Below are positions 1 through 7,118 of a stretch of 41,753 nucleotides of DNA, piece by piece (the first letter of the stretch is position 1; each line of letters opens with the position of its first letter). This stretch comes from Pectinatus sp. Lineage in GTDB: Bacteria; Bacillota; Negativicutes; Selenomonadales; Selenomonadaceae. The position numbers and the translations under genes were made by a program. Location of the stretch: NCBI GenBank assembly GCA_020025075.1, contig JAHHSR010000013.1:1-41753 (forward strand), given 5' to 3'. The notes under the pieces were generated by a model. It was not told the origin of the DNA and did no database searches. It saw only the letters and a list, made by a program, of their open reading frames with translations.

Positions 1-23
1 CAAGACTATCTAAGTTGAATTTT

Positions 24-54
24 ATCTTGTGCGGGTATTGAGCCCGCACAAGAT
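24..54. repeat. Perfect 12-bp inverted repeat upstream of the toxin module
   Basis: The arms 24-35 and 43-54 pair perfectly over 12 bp around a 7-nt loop (36-42). No T-tract follows on either strand, so this is not a standard intrinsic terminator. It could mark the end of an upstream gene outside the window or be a boundary hairpin of the toxin module. The rest of 1-101 shows no convincing coding sequence. Confidence 0.6.
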
Positions 55-101
55 GTCGCCATTCATCTCCCACCTAAGAGGAAGGAGTCTTCTGGCGGAT
101 T

Positions 102-515
102 ATGAAAACCATTGCAGATAAGTATAAACTGCCCTATACTATAGGCAAGAAAGGCAATGAGCGTTTTTACGCCGACAATGGAAGGCCGATATACCCAGAG
201 AATGACGGTGCCATTGGTGAAATGAAGAGGGTAATCTTAAAAGCTGGTACTATCGTTGATAGATATGGGGATAGCAAAGGAACATTTGTATCTCCTACTG
301 GTGTACAATTAGAGTCAAGAGCATTACCGCGGATAGCTATTCACGCTGAATATCACAAATATAAAATAGAAAAAGATTTTGTCTGCCTAACAGGAAAAGT
401 TGCTCCTTGGTTTGGAGAAAAAGGCAGAGGGACGCAATATAAACTAGAGCAGAGAGTCCAGGAATTATTAGATAATGGCTATATTGAAGAGGTGAATGAT
501 AATGACGATAAATGA
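102..515 (+). CDS. Orphan TNT-type NAD+ glycohydrolase toxin domain
   Basis: The 137-aa product is essentially one TNT domain, the family of the tuberculosis necrotizing toxin of CpnT, which hydrolyses NAD+ in the target cell. Visible family signatures are DRYG (R54), the SPTG...SRALP stretch (R73) and PWFGEKGRGTQY with the expected glutamine at Q112. There is no signal peptide, transmembrane segment, WXG, RHS or filamentous domain, so the effector tip stands alone. An in-frame stop at 75-77 limits any upstream extension. A purine-rich GAGGAAGGAG (78-87) lies 14 nt before the ATG, longer than usual. The end overlaps the next gene, as in toxin-immunity pairs. It is probably a silent or orphan cassette of a polymorphic toxin gene to the left of the window. 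Family assignment is fairly sure; activity and secretion are not shown. Confidence 0.82.
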   Translation: MKTIADKYKLPYTIGKKGNERFYADNGRPIYPENDGAIGEMKRVILKAGTIVDRYGDSKGTFVSPTGVQLESRALPRIAIHAEYHKYKIEKDFVCLTGKVAPWFGEKGRGTQYKLEQRVQELLDNGYIEEVNDNDDK

Positions 516-771
516 ACTAAAAAAGATTTTGATAAAAGAAAATGTTTTTATGAGTAGCTTTGCATTCCCTCCCGATGAACACGTTTTGGCTGAGAGTGGG
601 TGCGGTATAGAGGTTATCGATAATGGATTTTGCTATTTTGAAGAAGAACGGTATGAAAAATTTAATAAAAAGTTTTTTAAAAACGAGCGTGATGTTTGCT
701 TGTATTTATTGAAAAGGGCATCAAAATATGATTATCCTCGATTAAGAAAATATATTGAGGATAAAAAATAG
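502..771 (+). CDS. Putative immunity protein for the TNT toxin
   Basis: A small acidic 89-aa protein without signal peptide or membrane segment, starting inside the last codons of the toxin gene. The ATG at 502 is preferred over the one at 496 because GAGGTGA (489-495) sits at good distance from it. I do not recognise the family. The immunity role is inferred from position, overlap and size: toxin genes of this class are normally followed directly by their antitoxin. The gene is strongly AT-rich compared with the operon beyond it, consistent with horizontal gain of the pair. Confidence 0.65.
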   Translation: MTINELKKILIKENVFMSSFAFPPDEHVLAESGCGIEVIDNGFCYFEEERYEKFNKKFFKNERDVCLYLLKRASKYDYPRLRKYIEDKK

Positions 772-814
772 AGCTAAATAGATATATTTGAAATATTCTT
801 GCTAAATGCTGTGG

Positions 815-846
815 AAATACGCCCGGTTTAAAAACCGGGCGTATTT
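815..846. terminator. Terminator between the toxin module and the prd operon
   Basis: A GC-rich stem of at least 13 bp (815-827 with 834-846) is followed on the plus strand by TTTTTATTT. It ends the toxin-immunity transcript. On the minus strand the hairpin lies directly behind the TSUP stop codon, but the T-run there is poor. Confidence 0.85.
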
Positions 847-1710
847 TTATTTCCTGCCTTTTTTGATGTATAAGATGCCAGTGTAGATGATAACGGCAAT
901 GACAATCCACGTGAGAACGTTGAGGTTGAGGCTTGTTACGAATTTTGTGGCGATGATGACGCCGATGAGGCCGCCTATTGCAATGGCTAGGCTAACCTTG
1001 CGCGCGTAGTCGCCCGCAACGATAAATTCCTTGCTTGCCACGGGCATGAGGCCGGCACAAGAAGCCATCATGACAGGGAAGGCGATGATGGGGCTCAGCC
1101 CTAATAAGTATACCATTGCCATGCACGGTGCGTAAAGGCCGACACCAATGGTCATGAGCATGCCGAAGATGAAGTTGCCGACAATGCCGATAATCAGCTT
1201 GATGCCGGAAAGCCCTAAGGCCGTGTTGCCCGAGCCTAAGATGGAGAGCCAGCCGAGCTGCTTGGCTACCATCAGGGCGGCCGTAATCAAAAGGGCGATG
1301 CCCATATAAAGCTGTACGGATTTTTCGGGCAGCTTCGTGACGGTGCGCGACCCGATGACGGCACCGCAAATGGCGGCAATGACGAGCGAGAACAAGGTTA
1401 GGGCCTCTACCTTGACGACCGTGATGAAGATGAAGGCTTCGACGATGACGGGAATTGTGCAAGAAACGTTCAGGGTGCCGGGCAGGTGGCGGTCGGTCTT
1501 GAGCTGGTGCGTCATGTTGAGCAGCATGGTAGTCGTCGCATAGCTGCCGATGCCCAAGGTGTCGAGAAAATTTGTGACAAAACCGATGCAGGTCGAGACA
1601 GGAAAGCTGCCATAGCCAAGGTCTTTGCGATTGCGATAAACGTCGCGGACAAAGAAGATGAAATAGTAGATGAACAAGATGCCCAAGAGGCCGAGCAGAG
1701 TTTTGACCAT
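847..1710 (-). CDS. TSUP (TauE/SafE-type) membrane permease, last gene of the prd operon
   Basis: The 287-aa polytopic protein has about eight hydrophobic segments and two similar halves. Each half carries the glycine-rich pattern of the TSUP superfamily: GFVTNFLDTLGIGSY near residue 43, and GVGLYAP followed by LLGLSPIIAFPVMM near residue 190. Members known elsewhere export sulfite, sulfoacetate or other small organic anions. The gene follows prdF after a 52-nt gap holding a hairpin, has a good AAAGGGG ribosome site and ends the operon. Position suggests a link to proline reduction, for example movement of a substrate or product anion such as 5-aminovalerate, but nothing in the sequence names the substrate. 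Confidence 0.8.
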   Translation of the reverse strand: MVKTLLGLLGILFIYYFIFFVRDVYRNRKDLGYGSFPVSTCIGFVTNFLDTLGIGSYATTTMLLNMTHQLKTDRHLPGTLNVSCTIPVIVEAFIFITVVKVEALTLFSLVIAAICGAVIGSRTVTKLPEKSVQLYMGIALLITAALMVAKQLGWLSILGSGNTALGLSGIKLIIGIVGNFIFGMLMTIGVGLYAPCMAMVYLLGLSPIIAFPVMMASCAGLMPVASKEFIVAGDYARKVSLAIAIGGLIGVIIATKFVTSLNLNVLTWIVIAVIIYTGILYIKKGRK

Positions 1711-1729
1711 TTAAATACCCCTTTCTGGC

Positions 1730-1752
1730 GGCTGCGGCTTGGGACCGCAGCC
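1730..1752 (-). other. Intercistronic hairpin between prdF and the TSUP gene
   Basis: The arms 1730-1737 and 1745-1752 form a perfect 8-bp GC-rich stem with a 7-nt loop. There is no T-tract. It is one of several hairpins in the longer gaps of this operon and could act in mRNA processing or stability. Confidence 0.65.
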
Positions 1753-1762
1753 TTTTGCCGGG

Positions 1763-2782
1763 CTATGCGCCGAGCAAGAACCCATTTTTGAGCGGGTCGT
1801 GCGGGTCGTCTAAAAATGAATTAAAGCCTGTGATGTAAGCGGAGCCCGTAATGCGGGGAATGATGGCCTTGTAGCCATTCAGCTGTGCTTTTTGGGCAAT
1901 TTCACCTTTGAATTTCGTCTTGATAATGCTTTCGTAGATGATGCTTTCGCCGACGGAGAGTTCCCCCTTGCCGTAAAGCGTGGCGAGTTTGGCACTCGTT
2001 CCCGTGCCGCAAGGAGAGCGGTCGAGCTGGCCGCTGCCGAAGACGACGACGTTTTGGAAGGTGGCGTCGGGGCTTTTGGGCGGGCCGTAAAGCTCTACGA
2101 GGTCGACGGTTTTTATGTGCTTGAGGGTAGGATGTTGTGTTTTTACCTGCTCGTTGACGGCGGCGCGTATGGCAAGCCCAGCCTTGGCGATTTCTGAGGC
2201 ATTTTCAGGGGCGATGTCGAGGCCAATTTTTTCAATTGGCAAGATGGCAAAGAAGCTGCCGCCAAATGAAATGTCGAGTGCGAGCGGCCCATATCCGGGC
2301 ACGTCAACGGTGATATTTTCCTTGTAGAGGAATGATGGCACATTTTCAAAGGAAACGGATTCAACGCTATTGTCATCGCGCAGGTTGACGATGCCGTGGA
2401 TGAGGCCGGCGGGCGTATCCTGCGTTACCTTGACTTTTTTGGCTCCCTTTGGCATGTCCACCCAGCCGCATTCGACGGCGACGGTCATGGCGGCGATGGT
2501 GTTATGGCCGCACATGTTGAGGTAGCCGCCGGAGTCCATGAAGATTATGCCGTAGTCGGCTTCGGGGTGTTCGGGCGGGCAGATGAAAGCGCCGAACATG
2601 TCGCGGTGGCCGCGCGGTTCAAACATGAGCATTTGGCGCAGATAATCGGAATTTTCTTCGAGATACAGCTTTTTTTCCGCCATTGTCTTGCCGGGAATAT
2701 TCGGAATGCCGCCGATAATGATGCGGGCAGCCTCTCCAGCCGTATGGGAGTCAACAGCAGAAATCATTTTTGTAGAAATCAT
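1763..2782 (-). CDS. prdF: Proline racemase PrdF
   Basis: A 339-aa cofactor-independent proline racemase that turns L-proline into D-proline, the substrate of the reductase. The family's two catalytic cysteines are both visible: Cys91 in MCGHNT and Cys258 in DRSPCGTGTSA. The pairing of two cysteines fits racemases and hydroxyproline epimerases and excludes the dehydratase variants, which have lost one. Being inside the prd operon favours proline over hydroxyproline. The ATG at 2782 is chosen because upstream in-frame codons offer no start and the protein then begins as family members do, with ISAVDSHTAGE. The SD-like GGAAGGAGG (2822-2830) is 39 nt away, separated by a hairpin. Confidence 0.93.
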   Translation of the reverse strand: MISTKMISAVDSHTAGEAARIIIGGIPNIPGKTMAEKKLYLEENSDYLRQMLMFEPRGHRDMFGAFICPPEHPEADYGIIFMDSGGYLNMCGHNTIAAMTVAVECGWVDMPKGAKKVKVTQDTPAGLIHGIVNLRDDNSVESVSFENVPSFLYKENITVDVPGYGPLALDISFGGSFFAILPIEKIGLDIAPENASEIAKAGLAIRAAVNEQVKTQHPTLKHIKTVDLVELYGPPKSPDATFQNVVVFGSGQLDRSPCGTGTSAKLATLYGKGELSVGESIIYESIIKTKFKGEIAQKAQLNGYKAIIPRITGSAYITGFNSFLDDPHDPLKNGFLLGA

Positions 2783-2832
2783 GCTAATGTCGCTGCGGGA
2801 TTTGGGCGCACTCCCGCAGTGCCTCCTTCCAT
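2779..2832 (-). promoter_or_regulatory. prdF translation-initiation region with hairpin and possible 17-codon leader ORF
   Basis: Between SD GGAAGGAGG (2830-2822) and the prdF ATG (2782) lies a perfect 8-bp hairpin (2793-2800 with 2812-2819). Folding it shortens the SD-to-AUG distance from 39 to about 12 nt. The same stretch also reads as a 17-codon ORF from ATG 2832 whose TGA overlaps the prdF start as ATGA, which could couple translation, though it lacks an SD of its own. Which mechanism operates cannot be decided from sequence. Confidence 0.55.
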
Positions 2833-2849
2833 TTTTTATTTGACAAGAG

Positions 2850-3329
2850 CTATCTTTGACATTTTTTATCCTGGCGCATCTTGAGCTTGATTGCGGCGAG
2901 CGCCTTTTGGGCGTCTTTGGGGGCAATGGCATTTTCGCCTACGACTTGCGTTTCCGTGCCAGAAGCCGATTTGTTGAAATCGATGACAAAATTGGTGTAA
3001 TCGTTTTCTACGACGAAACTTGCCTGCTTGCCAATGAATTTGAGTCCGATGGGGCTTATTGCCTTTTTTCCTACTTGTTCTAGGGTGTTGGCAAAATCGA
3101 CATCGGAATTGCCCCAGCCGTCGGTGGAGATGATTGCGCCGTCGCAGTCCATGGCTTTGGCAAGGGCGGCCGCCCTTTGACCTACGAGGTGCTTCAAGGT
3201 GTTGTCTTGGGGTGTGCCGACGATGATGATGCCTTTGAAATTGATGTCAGCATCATTTCCCAGCGCTTCTACTAACGGGTCGTGGAAGTGATGCTTTGAT
3301 GTTTCTTTGGTAGAGGGTCCGATGCCCAT
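2850..3329 (-). CDS. prdE: Proline reductase cluster protein PrdE (PrdA alpha-subunit-like)
   Basis: The 159-aa protein matches the C-terminal, pyruvoyl-bearing part of PrdA. Its start MGIGPSTKETSKHH aligns with CIGPASKETSRHY of PrdA immediately from the cleavage cysteine, but that cysteine is replaced by the initiator Met-Gly, so no pyruvoyl group can form here. The rest follows PrdA through the segments around PLV, VGTPQ, DGAI and DFANTLEQVGK. It begins 12 nt after prdD with SD AGAGGTGA. PrdE is a standard member of proline reductase clusters; its exact role is not settled and a partner of PrdD is the simplest idea. Confidence 0.88.
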   Translation of the reverse strand: MGIGPSTKETSKHHFHDPLVEALGNDADINFKGIIIVGTPQDNTLKHLVGQRAAALAKAMDCDGAIISTDGWGNSDVDFANTLEQVGKKAISPIGLKFIGKQASFVVENDYTNFVIDFNKSASGTETQVVGENAIAPKDAQKALAAIKLKMRQDKKCQR

Positions 3330-3341
3330 AAAATCACCTCT

Positions 3342-4109
3342 TTAGACGAGCGCCCGTATGGCGCCGTCGCGGTACTCGTTCGGCGTCAAGAAGACGGGCA
3401 TATTGCCTAGGTCGATAATTGACAGGCCGTGCAAAAAACCGCTTGGCTCTTTGGGAAAAAGCAATGTATCGTACATGGCTCCTTGACCTGCCACTTGCTT
3501 GATGAGCACGACATTTGGCTTAGCGGGGCAAGGCGGCTTTTCTTCGAAGGTAAAGGTTTCGGCGGCATCCCGCCCGTCTAAGAATTTTAGCTTTTTTCGC
3601 AGCGGTCCTAAATAGGCGTCTGCCAAGGCGAAAACGCCATTTACCAGCTCGCGCGTAAATGAACATTCCCGCTTGGCGAGAAAGTCGATGAGGATGATGT
3701 AGTCATCGCTTTGCGGCGTGCCGGCACGGTCTAATTTCAGGTGTTCTTTTAAAGTTCCTTCCGATGAGCCAAATTCGTGGAATTGCTCGCCCCCATCTAT
3801 GGCACCTGTGATAATCAAGCTGACACCCGTTAAAGTGTGGGTGATGCCATTTCCCAGTGAACCGATGACCTTGGTCGAAATCGGCACGATATCCATAATC
3901 GTGTTGGTCTTTACTGCAAGTTCTCCCGGCGGCAAGAGCCTTATGGAAATCTTTTGCATTGCCTCGAGGGCCTTTTTAGGCACGAAGTCGAGTGGCGTTG
4001 CGGCAAAATCGCCTTTCACGGTGAGTTCGTGGGGAGAAATCTGCCAATTTTTCCCTATTTGGCAGGAAGTGATGTGAAAGGCCTTGATTTTTAAGGAGCT
4101 TTTGGACAC
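3342..4109 (-). CDS. prdD: Proline reductase cluster protein PrdD (PrdA beta-subunit-like)
   Basis: The 255-aa product resembles residues about 170-424 of PrdA. Shared blocks are EFGSSEGTL, VAGQGAMYDTLLFPKEPSG and the closing GNMPVFLTPNEYRDGAIRAL. It stops exactly where PrdA would be cut before its pyruvoyl-forming cysteine. It lacks the first 170 residues of PrdA. The start is GTG at 4109 with GAGGTGA six bases upstream. It is followed almost directly by prdE, so the two genes together mimic a processed PrdA. Confidence 0.88.
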   Translation of the reverse strand: MSKSSLKIKAFHITSCQIGKNWQISPHELTVKGDFAATPLDFVPKKALEAMQKISIRLLPPGELAVKTNTIMDIVPISTKVIGSLGNGITHTLTGVSLIITGAIDGGEQFHEFGSSEGTLKEHLKLDRAGTPQSDDYIILIDFLAKRECSFTRELVNGVFALADAYLGPLRKKLKFLDGRDAAETFTFEEKPPCPAKPNVVLIKQVAGQGAMYDTLLFPKEPSGFLHGLSIIDLGNMPVFLTPNEYRDGAIRALV

Positions 4110-4137
4110 GTAATCACCTCGCGCTCATTAGGATTAT

Positions 4138-4162
4138 GCCCCCGCGCTTTTGACGCGAGGGC
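4138..4162 (-). other. Intercistronic hairpin between prdB and prdD
   Basis: The arms 4138-4146 and 4154-4162 form a 9-bp stem in the mRNA (one G-U pair) with a 7-nt loop and no U-tract. It separates the genes for catalytic subunits (prdA, prdB) from the accessory genes (prdD onward). It may set different mRNA stability or partial termination. Confidence 0.6.
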
Positions 4163-4178
4163 AAGAAGGGGGCTGCTA

Positions 4179-4904
4179 TTAGATGTGGGCGATGTATTCG
4201 TAGGGCAAAGGAACGATTTTGCCCGGCGTTTGAATTTCCTTGAGGCAGCGAAGCGTATCACGCAAAATATTCATCTGCATTTCAATGTTGTGGGGTTCGC
4301 CGGCATTGGCGCCCATCGGCACGCGAGGGGCAACGGCGCGCGGTGAGCCATTTTGCCGCACAACAGGCGGCAAAGCGGCGATTAAGATGGTGGGGATTCC
4401 TGCTTCTTCAATTGCTCTCTGCACGATCACGGCAGTTCTATGACAGGTACCTCACCCGGCGGTCAGGACGACGGCATCGACATTTTCGGCAACGAGTTTT
4501 TTGGCGATGACCGGACCTGTTTCATTGTGGAATACTTTTTGGTTGCCGCCGCCACCCATAAATGTGTAATGGACCGGGGCGGATTCTTTGATGAAGCCTT
4601 CTTTTACAAGGTCGTGGAGGCGTTCAATGGGGAACATGCAGTTGATATCGCGGTTGGCGTCCGTATTGTCGTAGCCGCCATGCGATACCATGAGGTCGCT
4701 TACTGGCGTGTCATCCGGCACTTGGCGGTATGATGTATCGCCAGCAAGATTGAAGCGCTTATCTTTCTTGAGATGTACGCCGGCTGCTGAGACCAAGGCG
4801 ACGCGCATATCTTTTAGCTCTTTTTTTACGGGCGTAAAGATTGATTTTGGGGTGAGCGGAACGTAAATTTCCGACTGCAGCCCTTCAAATACTGTTAGGC
4901 TCAT
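4179..4904 (-). CDS. prdB: D-proline reductase selenoprotein subunit PrdB (UGA-encoded selenocysteine)
   Basis: The 241-aa selenoprotein subunit carries the selenocysteine that attacks D-proline while the PrdA pyruvoyl group binds it, giving 5-aminovalerate. The reading frame is interrupted only by TGA at 4452-4454 (codon 151), inside T-A-G-U-G-T-C-H-R, the PrdB signature. Reading continues without interruption to TAA at 4179-4181, with family-like sequence on both sides, so this is recoding and not a pseudogene. ATG 4904 is preferred to the in-frame GTG at 4913, which lies within the SD AGGTG; the protein then starts MSLTVFEGLQSEIYVPLTP. A short stem after the UGA (CTGC/GCAG, about 17-33 nt downstream) could be part of a bSECIS but is weak. 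Confidence 0.95.
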
Positions 4905-4959
4905 GTTTTTCACCTGCTACTTGGAAGAAACGTAGCTTTTCCTTTCTTGGATTGCTGCC

Positions 4960-5211
4960 TTATTCATGGCGCAGGGCTTTTATATAATGCTCGTTCGGCT
5001 CTTCGCTGAATACTTCCGGATAGGACATCAAGAAGCCGACTTCCTGGCCTACTGCCAGGTCATATTGCGAGATGATGAGGCGGCGCGGTATCTTGAGCTG
5101 GCCAAGGCGGCCTTTTAAGTCGATGACGACGCCGGCATCGTGTACCTCGACAATAACGCCCTCAAACATTTGCTCGGAGGACATGTATTTTAGCTCGTGC
5201 TTTTTTTCCAT
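4960..5211 (-). CDS. Small S1-like protein of proline reductase clusters (CBO2463/CBO2479-type)
   Basis: An 83-aa protein sits between prdA and prdB, 17 nt after prdA with SD AAAGGGGA. Residues 15-50 read like an S1/OB-type strand pattern: FEGVIVEVHDAGVVIDLKG, then a basic IPRRLIISQYDL turn. From memory, small proteins of this kind occur at the same place in clostridial prd clusters and are named after C. botulinum loci. An OB fold next to a selenoprotein gene could mean RNA binding, but that is a guess. No catalytic residues or signal peptide are visible. Confidence 0.7.
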   Translation of the reverse strand: MEKKHELKYMSSEQMFEGVIVEVHDAGVVIDLKGRLGQLKIPRRLIISQYDLAVGQEVGFLMSYPEVFSEEPNEHYIKALRHE

Positions 5212-5228
5212 GCGACAATCCCCTTTGG

Positions 5229-7118
5229 CTAGGCGTCTTTTTCGTAGATTTCACGGCGCTTTTTGCTCTTGGGGAGCACCTGCTCGTTTTCTTCGAGCGG
5301 AATTTTGATGCCGAGCTTCTTTTCGATTATTTCAATGTTGTTGAGCTTGACATTGGGATTCCATTTGCGCGGTGCCTTTTCAATCGTGCCGCCGCCCATG
5401 AGGGTCTTGAGCATGGCAAGCTGGCGGATGGCATCTTCGGCACATAAGGTGTTGTTGCCGAGAATTTCGTTTTCGATGCCCTGCTTTGATTTGTTGTTGT
5501 CTGTCATGGCTCCCATGTACTTGTTGCCGACGACCAAGGCGCCCTGGACGGCACAGTAGGAAGCGCCGACAACCTTGACGCCGCGCTTGCCGATTTGTTC
5601 AATATGCGAGGCAAAGTCGACATGATTGTTGCCGAAGCCTTCGGTCGTAACGATGGCACCGTCGATATCCATGGCTTCAACGGTCATGCCGAGGCGTTCG
5701 GAAACATAGTATTTATCCGAGTTGGCCTGTGGCGAGCCGACGAGGAGGACGCCGACAAGGTCGATTTCATCATCTTTCATCGCCGCCTTGACGAGCGGTT
5801 CGCGCCAATAATGGCGTGAAGTTTCCTTCGAGGCGGGCCCGATGCAGGTCAGGGCATGGATGCCGCCATCGAGGATTTCCGTCGGGGCGAGCATGACGGG
5901 CAGGTTGCCAAGGTCGACATTGGGCTTGGCGCCCAATGTGCCGACGGGTTCGACGGGCATGATGAGGTTGTCGTGCATGGCGCCTTGTCCCATGATTTCC
6001 TTGACGATGAGGACCTTCTTGTTGCCGATATGGCGCAGTTGCTCAATTTCTTCTGAGCTGGTGATGAGGTCGGAAGAGGCTTTCTTGATGGCCTTTCTGA
6101 TTTCATCGGCGATATAGTCGGAAGCACGGTGGGCGGCCAAGGGGCCGGGGCGTTCCATATTTGCCCGCTCTCTTATGGTAACCTTGGTCTTAATGAAGAT
6201 TTCGCCTTTATCCGGCGCGCCGGGGCGGTTCCACATGATATTGTGGTCCATTTCGCCTTCGGAAGAACCAAATTCACCAATTTGCACGCCTCGCGTGTCG
6301 GTGCCGCTGACCATGAAAATGACGCCATCTAAAACGCGCGTTATGCCTTCGCCAATGCCGCCTTCCATTTTTGCGGCCAGCGGCTGGACGTCCATGATGG
6401 TGTCGCTGTATTCGCCGTAGCGGTCGGGCGTGATGATGTCGAGGACTATTTTTTCGACGAGTTCTTGTGTTGCCGCAGCTTCCTTGCAAATGTCGTCCAT
6501 GTGGCGAATGGTCAAGGTCGTGCCTTCGATTTTGGTTTCGTCGCCAAAGACAACTTTGTCAATCTTGAGGTGGTCATGGCGCACGCTGCGGATTTTTTTC
6601 GTGATAACCTTGTCCTCAGCTTTCGGCGCGGCGGTTGCTATTTTTTCGGGAGCGCTTTCGGCCTTGGCAGCGGTCGGGGAAGCTAGCGCGGAAAGGCCCG
6701 AGGCGATGGCTGCGGATAGGGGAATTTCAAGATTGATGCCACGGCCTTCTTCAATGTGAATTTTGACACTTTGTCCGCTGGAAAAACAGGTGTTCACAGT
6801 GCTAGAGGCAGCTTCTTTCGGGGCAGCGGCCTGTGTCCCTTCTTCTTTCGGCTCTTCGGCTGCAAGGGAAAGGCCGTCGAGCATATCGGCAGTCAAGGGG
6901 ACGAGAGCATCTGTGGTTTCTTTCAAAGTAGTGCCGAGAACCTGTTCAATGCGAAGTACATTGTCGGGCAATTTTAAAAGCCCGGAGTCGATGAGGTCCT
7001 CAAATATGGCTGGGTCTTCTAAGCGGGCAGGCTCAATTGTAATGCCCGCTTCAGCACGGCAGCACAGTACTGCAGGGTCTTTGGCGTGCTCTTTGGCTAA
7101 TTCGGCAGTTATTGACAT
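5229..7118 (-). CDS. prdA: D-proline reductase proprotein PrdA
   Basis: The 629-aa proprotein is expected to self-cleave at a cysteine, giving a beta chain of about 45 kDa and an alpha chain of about 23 kDa whose N-terminus is a pyruvoyl group. The site is recognisable as HALT-C425-IGPASKETSRHY; in Clostridium sticklandii PrdA the reported precursor cysteine is at nearly the same position. The N-terminus MSITAELAKEHAKDPAVLCCRAE is typical, and residues 85-170 form an Ala/Glu/Lys-rich linker. ATG 7118 is the only plausible start because an in-frame TAA lies five codons upstream. There is no SD close to this ATG; the nearest, AGAGGTG at 7178-7184, is separated from it by a 44-nt hairpin. Confidence 0.95.
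   Translation of the reverse strand: MSITAELAKEHAKDPAVLCCRAEAGITIEPARLEDPAIFEDLIDSGLLKLPDNVLRIEQVLGTTLKETTDALVPLTADMLDGLSLAAEEPKEEGTQAAAPKEAASSTVNTCFSSGQSVKIHIEEGRGINLEIPLSAAIASGLSALASPTAAKAESAPEKIATAAPKAEDKVITKKIRSVRHDHLKIDKVVFGDETKIEGTTLTIRHMDDICKEAAATQELVEKIVLDIITPDRYGEYSDTIMDVQPLAAKMEGGIGEGITRVLDGVIFMVSGTDTRGVQIGEFGSSEGEMDHNIMWNRPGAPDKGEIFIKTKVTIRERANMERPGPLAAHRASDYIADEIRKAIKKASSDLITSSEEIEQLRHIGNKKVLIVKEIMGQGAMHDNLIMPVEPVGTLGAKPNVDLGNLPVMLAPTEILDGGIHALTCIGPASKETSRHYWREPLVKAAMKDDEIDLVGVLLVGSPQANSDKYYVSERLGMTVEAMDIDGAIVTTEGFGNNHVDFASHIEQIGKRGVKVVGASYCAVQGALVVGNKYMGAMTDNNKSKQGIENEILGNNTLCAEDAIRQLAMLKTLMGGGTIEKAPRKWNPNVKLNNIEIIEKKLGIKIPLEENEQVLPKSKKRREIYEKDA

Noticed and set aside
24..54. Rho-independent terminator at the left edge
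   Set aside because: The stem is perfect but neither side has a T-run.
4179..4904. prdB as a pseudogene or two separate genes
   Set aside because: The only interruption is a UGA inside the selenocysteine signature of the family; the sequence on both sides fits PrdB and the frame does not change.
6786..6791. Cys111 in the VNTC stretch as the pyruvoyl cleavage site of PrdA
   Set aside because: It lies in the Ala/Glu-rich linker region near residue 110; the family site is HALT-C425, confirmed by the ends of PrdD and PrdE.
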